The notes under the pieces are model-generated. The model was not told where the DNA came from. It did not search any database and saw nothing but the letters and a program-made list of their open reading frames with translations. Positions 1 through 5,853 of a stretch of DNA of 9,309 nucleotides are shown here, piece after piece (within the stretch, counting starts at the first letter, position 1; each line of letters starts with the position of its first letter). Origin of the DNA: CAYYJM01 sp964471755. Lineage in GTDB: Bacteria; Planctomycetota; Planctomycetia; Gemmatales; Gemmataceae. Location of the stretch: NCBI GenBank assembly GCA_964471755.1, contig CAYYJM010000253.1:1-9309 (forward strand), written 5' to 3'. Both the position numbers and the translations under genes were made by a program.

Positions 1-215
1 GCGGCGTGACCCTTGCTGATCAGGAATCGATCGCGGTCGGGCCAGCGTGGCTCCTCGGGGCGAACACGCATCACGCCGCCGTACAGGACGGCGAGGATGT
101 CGGCCATCGAGAAGCACGACCCGATGTGGGACGCGCGGGCGGCATGCACCATGCGGACCGCCCGCGCGCGGATTTGCCGGGCCAGGCCACGCACTCTGTC
201 GAGGTCCAGATCCAT
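1..215 (-). CDS. Transketolase, N-terminal subunit (partial, cut by window edge)
   Basis: The first 71 residues read MDLDLDRVRGLARQIR and continue through SHIGSCFSMADILAVLY to RDRFLISKGHAA. The H-I-G-S...S-x-x-D-I-L...L-Y and S-K-G-H-A-A motifs are hallmarks of the thiamine-diphosphate-binding N-terminal domain of transketolase. The short lead before this motif fits the split form, in which the N and C halves are separate genes of roughly 270 and 310 residues. Transketolase moves a two-carbon ketol unit between sugars. ATG at 215 is preferred over the in-frame ATG at 221 because GGGAGGG (228-222) then sits 6 nt upstream rather than touching the start. The gene begins 15 bp after the kinase stop, so it is probably co-transcribed with the sugar-nucleotide block. 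Its location suggests a role in making a surface sugar rather than central metabolism, but that is inference. The rest of the gene lies outside the window. Confidence 0.88.
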   Translation of the reverse strand, partial: MDLDLDRVRGLARQIRARAVRMVHAARASHIGSCFSMADILAVLYGGVMRVRPEEPRWPDRDRFLISKGHA

Positions 216-221
216 GACCAT

Positions 222-228
222 CCCTCCC
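222..228 (-). promoter_or_regulatory. Shine-Dalgarno of the transketolase N-subunit gene
   Basis: GGGAGGG lies 6 nt upstream of ATG at 215. It directly abuts the alternative in-frame ATG at 221, which makes 215 the better start. It sits in the 15-bp gap after the kinase stop codon. Confidence 0.6.
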
Positions 229-230
229 GA

Positions 231-1313
231 TCAGGCCGCGAACGGTCGCGGCTGCGGCGAACGCCTACCCTGGCGTTCCAGTTCCTGTAGTGCTTGCTGG
301 ATTCGCGCCGCGGCAGGCGGCCGACCCGGCACGTCACGCAGGCCGAGATTGGCTCGCACCACCGTTTTCGCCAGGGCCACACGCAAGAAGTAGAGCCAGA
401 ACCGCTCCAGACTCTCGGCGTCCGGGTCCCTTCCGCCGAAGTAGCCACGGAACATCGTGGCCCAGCGTCGCACTGGATGAAAGCTCGCCCAGAAGGCCAG
501 TTCGTAAAGCGGATCGCCAGCCAGGGCATCTTCCCAGTCGATCAGGCCGGTCACCTCACCGTCAGCGACGAAGACATTGTGGCTGCCCGGGTCGCCGTGT
601 AGCAGTGACATTGAGACGTCAGTCAACCCGGGCAATCGGTCCGTGAACCAACCCAGGATGGCCGACTTCTCATCGCCGCTGATCACCCCGGCGTCGCGAC
701 AGATGGCGACGTGGCGTTCGAGATGACAGGTGAGGTAATCGGCCCAGCGCGCGAAGACGCCGCGTGGCCGTCCTTGCTCGTCGCCGACAAGGAGTCCGGC
801 TCCGTCCATCGCCACGCAATGCAACCCCGCCAGGAACGCGCCGAGGCGTTCCAGGTAGGGCCGTGTCGACTCGTCGTCACCGTCGAGAGTCTTGAGACAC
901 TCGCCGCGCGCCAGTTCGAGCAGAGAATAATCCCACGGACAGACCGTTCGTGTCAGGTCCACCGCCAGGACGCCGACAGCGGGCATCTCCAATCCCGCAA
1001 GAGCGTCCGCTGCCCAGCGATCGATCAGGAGTGGATAATCAGAGCCGGCCTGATTGTGCGAATGAAATCGAGCCACGATGGTGCGCCGGTTGCCAAGCAC
1101 CACGCGGAAGACCTGGTGGAAGGTCCCGGAGACCGGAAACGGGTGAGCCTCGATCGGCCCGATCCCGAAGTGATTTCCGCACACGACCGGCAGGATGGCG
1201 AACAGGTCCTCAAGACACGCTCCGGCAACCGTCTGGTGGAGGCCGGAGTCCGCCTTGGGATAAAACACCCGCCGCGATGCGACGGTGTCGGCCGGCCAGG
1301 ACAGGCTCGCCAT
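231..1313 (-). CDS. APH-family phosphotransferase (aminoglycoside/choline/homoserine-kinase fold), 360 aa
   Basis: The protein carries the APH kinase catalytic signature. The catalytic loop is LLHGDPGSHNVF at about residues 237-248, with H239, D241 and N246. The Mg-binding segment is LIDWEDALAGDPLYELA at about 257-273, with D259 as the DFG-like Asp. The N-terminal lobe has VSGTFHQVFRVVLGN (about 61-75), a plausible nucleotide-binding loop and strand. The open frame continues upstream to about 1607, but that part is antisense to the sulfotransferase and crosses a palindrome. ATG at 1313 has GGAGG 5 nt upstream and gives the usual length for the family. Members phosphorylate hydroxyls of aminoglycosides, choline, homoserine, fructosamines or other small molecules. 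Placed between a sulfotransferase and a transketolase in a CDP-sugar operon, a sugar or small-alcohol substrate is more likely than antibiotic resistance, but the substrate cannot be read from sequence. The C-terminus ends Ala-Ala. Confidence 0.85.
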   Translation of the reverse strand: MASLSWPADTVASRRVFYPKADSGLHQTVAGACLEDLFAILPVVCGNHFGIGPIEAHPFPVSGTFHQVFRVVLGNRRTIVARFHSHNQAGSDYPLLIDRWAADALAGLEMPAVGVLAVDLTRTVCPWDYSLLELARGECLKTLDGDDESTRPYLERLGAFLAGLHCVAMDGAGLLVGDEQGRPRGVFARWADYLTCHLERHVAICRDAGVISGDEKSAILGWFTDRLPGLTDVSMSLLHGDPGSHNVFVADGEVTGLIDWEDALAGDPLYELAFWASFHPVRRWATMFRGYFGGRDPDAESLERFWLYFLRVALAKTVVRANLGLRDVPGRPPAAARIQQALQELERQGRRSPQPRPFAA

Positions 1314-1318
1314 GCAGG

Positions 1319-1323
1319 CCTCC
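1319..1323 (-). promoter_or_regulatory. Shine-Dalgarno deciding the kinase start
   Basis: GGAGG ends 5 nt before ATG at 1313. No comparable site supports starts further upstream, where the frame runs through the palindrome and antisense to the sulfotransferase gene. Confidence 0.65.
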
Positions 1324-1335
1324 GTGAAAGAATCA

Positions 1336-1369
1336 GAAATCAGAAGCCAACATGTTGGCTTCTGATTTC
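1336..1369. repeat. Perfect 34-bp palindrome between sulfotransferase and kinase genes
   Basis: The half-site GAAATCAGAAGCCAACA is followed immediately by its exact reverse complement, with no loop and no mismatch. It lies 12 bp after the sulfotransferase stop (a tandem TGA TAA) and 22 bp before the kinase start. On the minus strand it is followed by a modestly T-rich run (TGATTCTTTC). It is much more AT-rich than its surroundings. At one edge AATCAGA is repeated twice in tandem (1331-1344). It could be a terminator or attenuator, a processing hairpin, an operator for a dimeric protein, or a copy of a dispersed palindromic repeat. Confidence 0.9.
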
Positions 1370-1381
1370 CGACCGAGTTTA

Positions 1382-2344
1382 TCAGGCCGCCTGAGAGAAC
1401 TTCGCAACCACCTTGCCGGCGGAACTGCAGAAGTTCTCGTAACCCAGAATGCGCTGCATGACGATCGACAGACGGGTGACCTCGGCCTTCTCGGACTCGG
1501 ACAGTTCGTTCATGGTCGCGATGTTGACTTCCGGCGTTGGAATACGAATCGTACCCCACGGGTAGACTTCCTTCATCGTCTGGCCGTTCCACGTCGGGGC
1601 CAGGCACGTGTCGGAGCGACTGATGCCGAGCCGATCACACAACTTGCCCATCGTCCCCTTCATGTCGGCGACGATGTCCTCGAAGCGAACGATGTGGAAG
1701 TTCTTCGGATACTTCTCGGCGTAGGTCAACGCCATGTGCTGGCTCAGATTCCACGTCCAGACGTAACGAGCCAGCGACAGCGGATACGGCCGCTTCTTCG
1801 TGTCGCTGTAGCCGGAGTACGGGTTGCGCACGACGTGCAGAACATGGCCGTCCGGGAAGTCGGAGAGAATCTTCTCCGTGTCGAACACCTGCACCGGGTT
1901 GTAGCCGAGATAGACCTTCTCGGTACCCTTGCGGTTGAAATTCGTCCACGTGTCGAAGGTCGAGCGGAAGAACGCCTCGACCAGCGTGGCGCGGGTGCGC
2001 GGTTTGCCCCGGGCGATCTCGACGAAGCGGGCCGCGCGGGCCTTCTCGTCGATCTTCAGGCCGCAGGTCTTGAACTTGCTGCGCTCCGGCGTGCGGAGCA
2101 ACACCTTCATTTCCTCGTCAAAAATCAGCTCGTAGTCCTGCTCGAGCGTGCCGTTGAGCGAGAATTCCGGCCAGCGGTATTTGAACGGAACGTAGCTGGT
2201 CAGATAGTCCACGACGAGGTTCGTGCCGACCTGCGACTCGAACGGATAGGCGAACAGATCCGGATGGCCGTCGAGCAGGCGGTGCGTCGTGTTGCCACCG
2301 TTCTCATACATGGCCGACATCATGATCAGCTTGAAAGATGCCAT
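1382..2344 (-). CDS. Sulfotransferase-like protein, 320 aa
   Basis: The layout matches PAPS-dependent sulfotransferases. An N-terminal strand leads into a P-loop-like segment at residues 14-28 (ENGGNTTHRLLDGHP), where canonical members have PxSGTT followed by LL..HP. A 3'-phosphate-binding-like segment follows at about 170-181 (HVVRNPYSGYSD, with R173 and S177). The family-typical IVRFEDIVAD and LCDRLGI lie near 218-241. The family transfers sulfate from PAPS to a hydroxyl or amine of a glycan or small molecule. The 5' loop is atypical because the usual Lys/Arg-Ser-Gly is replaced by Glu-Asn-Gly-Gly. ATG at 2344 is preferred because GAGGAG lies 11 nt upstream; the longer frame would need TTG at 2377. 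The C-terminus is SQAA, followed by two in-frame stops, TGA and TAA. The gene lies 66 bp after the SDR gene and is probably in the same transcript, possibly acting on the sugar or glycan made by this cluster. No signal peptide or membrane segment is evident, so it is likely cytoplasmic. Confidence 0.82.
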   Translation of the reverse strand: MASFKLIMMSAMYENGGNTTHRLLDGHPDLFAYPFESQVGTNLVVDYLTSYVPFKYRWPEFSLNGTLEQDYELIFDEEMKVLLRTPERSKFKTCGLKIDEKARAARFVEIARGKPRTRATLVEAFFRSTFDTWTNFNRKGTEKVYLGYNPVQVFDTEKILSDFPDGHVLHVVRNPYSGYSDTKKRPYPLSLARYVWTWNLSQHMALTYAEKYPKNFHIVRFEDIVADMKGTMGKLCDRLGISRSDTCLAPTWNGQTMKEVYPWGTIRIPTPEVNIATMNELSESEKAEVTRLSIVMQRILGYENFCSSAGKVVAKFSQAA

Positions 2345-2410
2345 GACTGGCAGGTCTCCTCGGCTAAGGGAAAACAATCGCTCTCGTTACTGTGATCCGG
2401 GTTCAGGCTG

Positions 2411-3349
2411 TCAGGCCGCCCGACCCTGGCTCGCGAGCCACCACTGCTTCATCTGACCCAGTCCTCCCGGCAGATCGTACCGGGGCGTCCATCCCGTCAG
2501 GGCGGTCGTCGCCTCGATGCTGGCCACCCAGCGACGCGGTTCGTCGGCCCGGGTCTGCTCCGCGCCGAAGATCGGGGCCGGGCCGCCACAGACGGCATGA
2601 ATCGTCTCGATCATCTGCCGCACGGTGCAGTCTCGACCCGTGCCCGCGTGCAGGATCTTGCCGCGACACTCCGGCATTCGGGCCGCCAGGCGGATCAGAT
2701 CGACCACGTCATCGACGTGGATAAAATCACGCGGCTGCGTCCCGGCCGTCACCTTCGGAGCGATGCCCTTCAGGCACGACTCGAGGACGAACGGCACCAG
2801 CCGACTCGGTTCCTCCCACGGCCCATAGGCCGAGAAGACACGCACCGTGCAGGCCGCCCGACCACGATACGCTTCTGACTGACACAGGAGTGTCGCTGCC
2901 GCCTTGGTCACGCCGTAATCCGTCCGCGGCTCCAGCACGTCGGACTCCCGCATCGGTCCATCCTTGTGGCCGTACTCCGACGAACTGCCCGTGTGAACCA
3001 GAGCCTGGTATTCGCGTCCGGCCAGGGCCTCCAGCACATTCACCGTGCCGGCCAGGTTCGTCGCCAGGATCGTCGCCCGATCGCGCTCGGATGGATACGC
3101 CCCGTGCGTCGCCAGGTGGTAGACCACGTCCGGTCGGGAGGCCATCACTGCCCGGCGAACGGCGTCGGCATCCCGCAGGTCGCCCCGCTGCGGGACGTAG
3201 AGGCCCTGGAGCCCGGCCAGTCGCCAGAGCCGTGCCTCGTCGCGTAGCAGCAGATGCACCTCGTTGCCGGCCGCGATCTCCACCCGGGCCAGGTTCGCCC
3301 CGATGAAACCACTGCCTCCAGTGATCAGGACGCGCTGCGGCGTCGCCAT
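2411..3349 (-). CDS. NAD(P)-dependent extended SDR: probable nucleotide-sugar 4-ketoreductase or epimerase, 312 aa
   Basis: The N-terminus has the Rossmann motif VLITGGSGFIGANL at about residues 7-20, in the TGxxGxxG form. VVYHLATHGAYPS (about 75-87) is the HxAA-type region. The active site combines TGSSSEYG (about 120-127) with the catalytic pair Y145-x-x-x-K149 (YGVTK). DFIHVDD (about 208-214) is the usual nucleotide-sugar SDR motif near the C-terminal domain. Dehydratases of this superfamily carry Asp-Glu or Asp-Lys next to the catalytic Ser/Thr (TDE, SDK). Here the segment is Ser-Ser-Ser-Glu, which argues for a reductase or epimerase. It is thus the best candidate for the final 4-keto reduction of the CDP-6-deoxyhexulose made upstream, comparable in role to RfbJ/RfbS-type enzymes. 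ATG at 3349 is preceded by GGGAG about 7 nt upstream. The gene starts 25 bp after the cupin gene ends. The C-terminus is GRAA. Confidence 0.85.
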   Translation of the reverse strand: MATPQRVLITGGSGFIGANLARVEIAAGNEVHLLLRDEARLWRLAGLQGLYVPQRGDLRDADAVRRAVMASRPDVVYHLATHGAYPSERDRATILATNLAGTVNVLEALAGREYQALVHTGSSSEYGHKDGPMRESDVLEPRTDYGVTKAAATLLCQSEAYRGRAACTVRVFSAYGPWEEPSRLVPFVLESCLKGIAPKVTAGTQPRDFIHVDDVVDLIRLAARMPECRGKILHAGTGRDCTVRQMIETIHAVCGGPAPIFGAEQTRADEPRRWVASIEATTALTGWTPRYDLPGGLGQMKQWWLASQGRAA

Positions 3350-3374
3350 GGACGATCTCCCTATTCCACAGCCC

Positions 3375-3824
3375 TCAGCGATGCTTCAAGGCCCAGTCGT
3401 AGCCGATGCCCGGATCGAACGGATCGAGCCGGACGATCTCCTCGGGATCGTGCGGTATCGTGGCACAGTTCGCCACCAGGGCCATGCCGGTGCCGATCCC
3501 CTTGAAGCCGTTCCAGATCCCCGGCGGTACGGTCACCAGACAGTAGTTCGATTCGCCGAGGAACAGTTCCTCCGTCACGCGGTAACTCGCCGATCCGGGC
3601 CGATCATCGTGCAGGACGAACTTGATGTTCCCCACGGGCACGGCATAGTTCAGTGTCATCGCCTTGTGCAGGTGCCAGCCCTTGATCGCTCCCGGCCAGA
3701 CGCACGAGAAGTAGATCTCCCCGAACGCCTGGAAGTGGCCCGCGTCGCAGCGCAGCATGTGCATCACCTTGCCGCGCTCGTCGGGAATCTGCCTAAGCGG
3801 CGTGACTCGAACGCCCTCGATCAC
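3375..3824 (-). CDS. Small cupin, RmlC/FdtA-like: CDP-4-keto-6-deoxyhexose epimerase or ketoisomerase, 149 aa
   Basis: This is a single-domain cupin. It opens with VTPLRQIPDERGKVMHML (about residues 7-24). The central active-site strand is IKGWHLHKAMTLNYAVPVG (about 47-65), with H51 at the position of the catalytic His in RmlC (RGLH). PPGIWNGFKGIG (about 100-111) corresponds to the PxGFAHGF segment of RmlC. It is shorter than RmlC (about 180 residues), and ANCATIPHDPEE replaces the FLYK-type segment that carries the catalytic Tyr. The H-L-H-K spacing also recalls FdtA/QdtA/WxcM 3,4-ketoisomerases (HAHK). Databases usually label such proteins 'dTDP-4-dehydrorhamnose 3,5-epimerase family', but next to rfbF/rfbG a CDP-linked substrate is more likely. 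The start is GTG with AGGAGG 6 nt upstream, inside the end of rfbG. The coding regions overlap by 32 bp, suggesting translational coupling. Confidence 0.8.
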   Translation of the reverse strand: MIEGVRVTPLRQIPDERGKVMHMLRCDAGHFQAFGEIYFSCVWPGAIKGWHLHKAMTLNYAVPVGNIKFVLHDDRPGSASYRVTEELFLGESNYCLVTVPPGIWNGFKGIGTGMALVANCATIPHDPEEIVRLDPFDPGIGYDWALKHR

Positions 3825-4814
3825 GGCGGTCCTCCTGCGTCTGGACGTGGCCTCGATACCAGGTGATCGTCTCGAGCAGGGCCTCGTCCAGCGAGAAACT
3901 CGGCCGCCAGGCCAGCAGCCGCCGGGCCTTCTCGGCCGACAGATACTGGTGCTTGATCTCGTTCTGCGCCTCGCCGCGGATGTCCGGCTCCAGGGTCGAA
4001 CCCATCAGCCGGGTGATGGTCCGCACCATCTCCAGGGCGGTCACCTGAATCTCGGTCGAGAAGTTGAACGCCTCGCCGAGAATCTCCGGATTGCGGGCCA
4101 TGCACTCGGCCAGATGGAGATACGCCGCCGCCCCATCCTTGACGTAGAAGTAATCGCGGATGAAGCTGCCATCGGAGCGAATGATCGGCCGTTCGTCGCG
4201 AAGAATCGAGCGAATCGTGCCGGGCACGATCCGGTTCCAGTTCAGGTCGCCGCCGCCGTAGAAGTTGCCGCAGCGCGTCACGCAGACGGGCAGCCGATAG
4301 CTGTGGGCGTAGGTCAGCGACAGGATGTCCGTGCAGGACTTGCTCGCGTCGTACGGATGCCGACCCTGGAGCGGAGCGTCCTCGGTGTAGGGGAGCTTCT
4401 CCTGGTCGCCATACGCCTTGTCCGAACTGGCGACGACGACGTGCGGCGATCGGCCACAGCGTCGGGCAGCCTCCAGGACGCACCAGGTGCCCTTGATGTT
4501 GGCCTCGAAGGTCGAGAGCGGGCTCCGGTTGGCCACGCCGACGATCGTCTGAGCGGCCAGGTGGAAGACCGTGTCGATCTCGTATTCGACGAGAATGCGC
4601 TCGATCAGTTCCTCGGATTCGACGCAGCCACGGACGATGTCGATCTTCGCATCGAAGCCGCTACGGCTCAGTTCCGAGCCCACGACCTGATCGCGAACCA
4701 GACCGACAACGTGGGCTCCGCGCTCGACCAGAGCGCGCGTCGTCCAGCTGCCGACCAGGCCGGTGCATCCGGTGATGAAGACGCGCCGATCGCGCCAGAA
4801 CGTACCCTTACTCG
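3793..4814 (-). CDS. rfbG: CDP-glucose 4,6-dehydratase (5' end lost in assembly gap)
   Basis: The enzyme converts CDP-glucose to CDP-4-keto-6-deoxyglucose with bound NAD. Reading in frame up to the gap edge gives SKGTFWRDRRVFITGCTGLV and then GSW. This holds the TGxTGxxG cofactor motif, so the frame is open beyond the internal GTG at 4683, and a start there would lose the nucleotide-binding fold. Downstream come TVFHLAAQTIVG, the active-site ASSDKAYGD (the S-D-K arrangement typical of CDP-glucose dehydratases), YDASK as YxxxK, and the family-typical RCGNFYGGGDLNWNRIVPG. RDYFYVKD follows. About 340 residues are visible, against roughly 360 for the family. Only the first few residues and the start codon are missing, probably inside the Ns. 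The stop is TAG at 3793, within the cupin gene, and the last residues are SSHAA. Confidence 0.93.
3831..3836 (-). promoter_or_regulatory. Shine-Dalgarno supporting the GTG start of the cupin gene
   Basis: AGGAGG lies 6 nt upstream of GTG at 3824, inside the rfbG coding region. This strong site justifies the GTG start and the 32-bp overlap with rfbG. The next in-frame ATG (residue 21 of the protein) would remove conserved N-terminal sequence. Confidence 0.65.
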
Positions 4815-4824
4815 NNNNNNNNNN
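4815..4824. other. Assembly gap (ten Ns) between rfbF and rfbG
   Basis: Ten consecutive Ns lie at the rfbF/rfbG junction. The number is probably a placeholder, so the real length is unknown. Both flanks remain in coding frame: rfbF ends ...ARMPM at the gap, and rfbG emerges with SKGTFW. Read literally as ten bases, rfbF would stop at TAA (4808-4810) inside rfbG. That reading should not be trusted. Confidence 0.97.
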
Positions 4825-5641
4825 TCATGGGCATCCTCGCGTATGCCGCTCGTCGTTTCGCCTCGCCACCGTTCGCCCACGGGGCCCGGCCGGTGTCCCA
4901 CAGTTGGTTCAGGTGCTGATAGTCGCGGCTGTTATCCATCGGGTGCCAGAAGCCGTCGTGCAGGTAGGCCATCAGTTCGCCGTCATGGGCCAGTCCCGTC
5001 AGCGGAGCGTGTTCCAGGATCAGCGATTCGTCATTGGCGAGGCGGGACAGCATCTCCCGCTGCATCACGAAGAATCCGCCGCTGATCCAGCCCGGAGCGA
5101 AACTCGGCTTCTCCTGAAAGCTCTGCACCTGGCGGCCCTGGATCTCGATTTCGCCGAACCGGCCCGGAGCCCGCACCGCGGTGACGGTGCCGATCCGGCC
5201 GTGCTGACGATGGAATCGCACCAGTTCGCCAATGTCGATGTCGCTGACGCCGTCGCCGTAGGTCAGCAGGAAGGTATCGCCGTGAATGTACGGTTCGATG
5301 CGTTTGACCCGGCAGCCGGTCATGGCATTCAGGCCGGTCTCGGCGAACGTGACGCGCCATTCCTCGCAGGCGTTGGAATCGTGGATTTCAACCTGCTCGG
5401 GTCGGCCGAGCGAGATGCTGAAGTCCGCGCCGGTGAGGTGGTAGTCGAGGAACCAGCGCTTGATCGCCCAGCTCTTGTAGCCCAGGCAAAGCACGAAGTC
5501 GGTGAAGCCGTAGCGGGCGTACGTCTTCATGATGTGCCAGACGATGGGCCGGCCGCCAATCGGAATCATCGGTTTGGGGATGTCGTCGGCCACATCACGG
5601 ATGCGTGTGCCCATTCCCCCGCACAGGATGACGACTTGCAT
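4825..5641 (-). CDS. rfbF: Glucose-1-phosphate cytidylyltransferase (3' end runs into assembly gap)
   Basis: The enzyme makes CDP-glucose from CTP and glucose-1-phosphate, the committed entry to CDP-deoxysugars. It has the nucleotidyltransferase signature ILCGGMGTRIR at about residues 5-15, then IPKPMIPIGGRPIVWHIM (about 21-38), LCLGYKSWAIKRWF (about 51-64), the metal-site region LLTYGDGVSDIDI (about 125-137), FQEKP (about 175-179) and WISGGFFVM. These match RfbF/DdhA closely. ATG at 5641 (MQVVILCGG) is chosen over a longer in-frame start because GGAGG lies about 10 nt upstream and the core fold begins at once. About 272 residues are visible. Known RfbF proteins are about 257 residues and end shortly after LW..G.APW, so the tail ANGGEAKRRAAYARMPM is an extension and the true stop lies in or near the Ns. 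As first gene of the block it follows the promoter candidate at 5710-5739. Confidence 0.93.
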
Positions 5642-5709
5642 GCGTTCGGTCCCTCCCTGGACCTGCTCATCCGCCTCGATCAATTCCGGGGAACGGTCTG
5701 ACGGACGGA

Positions 5710-5739
5710 CTTGTACCCTGCCGGTCAGGAGAGCGTCAA
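5710..5739 (-). promoter_or_regulatory. Candidate sigma-70 promoter for the CDP-sugar operon
   Basis: On the minus strand TTGACG (5739-5734) and TACAAG (5715-5710) are separated by 18 bp. This gives a near-consensus -35 and a weaker -10. Transcription would start near 5703, about 60 nt ahead of the rfbF ATG, and it lies downstream of the terminator of the preceding gene. Supported by pattern only. Confidence 0.45.
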
Positions 5740-5801
5740 GGCCGAATCCGCACGCACCTTCAGTCTGGCGAGATTGGGAAGTGGCGGAGGGGAGAAATGG
5801 G

Positions 5802-5832
5802 ACAGCACCTGGCCCGCGCGGCCAGGTGCTGT
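5802..5832 (-). terminator. Hairpin terminator after the DUF1080 gene
   Basis: A 13-bp perfect stem (ACAGCACCTGGCC pairing with GGCCAGGTGCTGT) closes a 5-nt loop. It begins 21 bp past the DUF1080 stop codon. The downstream minus-strand run is CCCATTTCTCC, so the U-tract is poor. It may be an intrinsic terminator of the GC-rich type, separating this gene from the rfbF operon. Confidence 0.6.
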
Positions 5833-5853
5833 GGGAAGCGATCGGAGTGCGGC

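Noticed and set aside
1331..1369. CRISPR repeat or transposon end at the palindrome
   Set aside because: There is only one copy in the window, with no spaced repeats, no transposase gene nearby and no target-site duplication beyond the short AATCAGA tandem at one edge.
1314..1607. N-terminal extension of the kinase frame up to 1607
   Set aside because: The added residues are translated from antisense sulfotransferase sequence and the palindrome. A good ribosome-binding site supports the start at 1313 instead.
1352..2395. Long plus-strand open frame (347 codons) opposite the sulfotransferase
   Set aside because: It is antisense to a gene with clear family motifs. Its product is low-complexity Arg/Leu/Val-rich with no recognisable domain, as expected from GC-rich codon bias on the other strand.
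3757..5701. Two long plus-strand open frames across rfbG and rfbF (3757-5085 and 4763-5701)
   Set aside because: Both run through the ten-N gap and lie antisense to two confidently identified enzymes, with low-complexity products.
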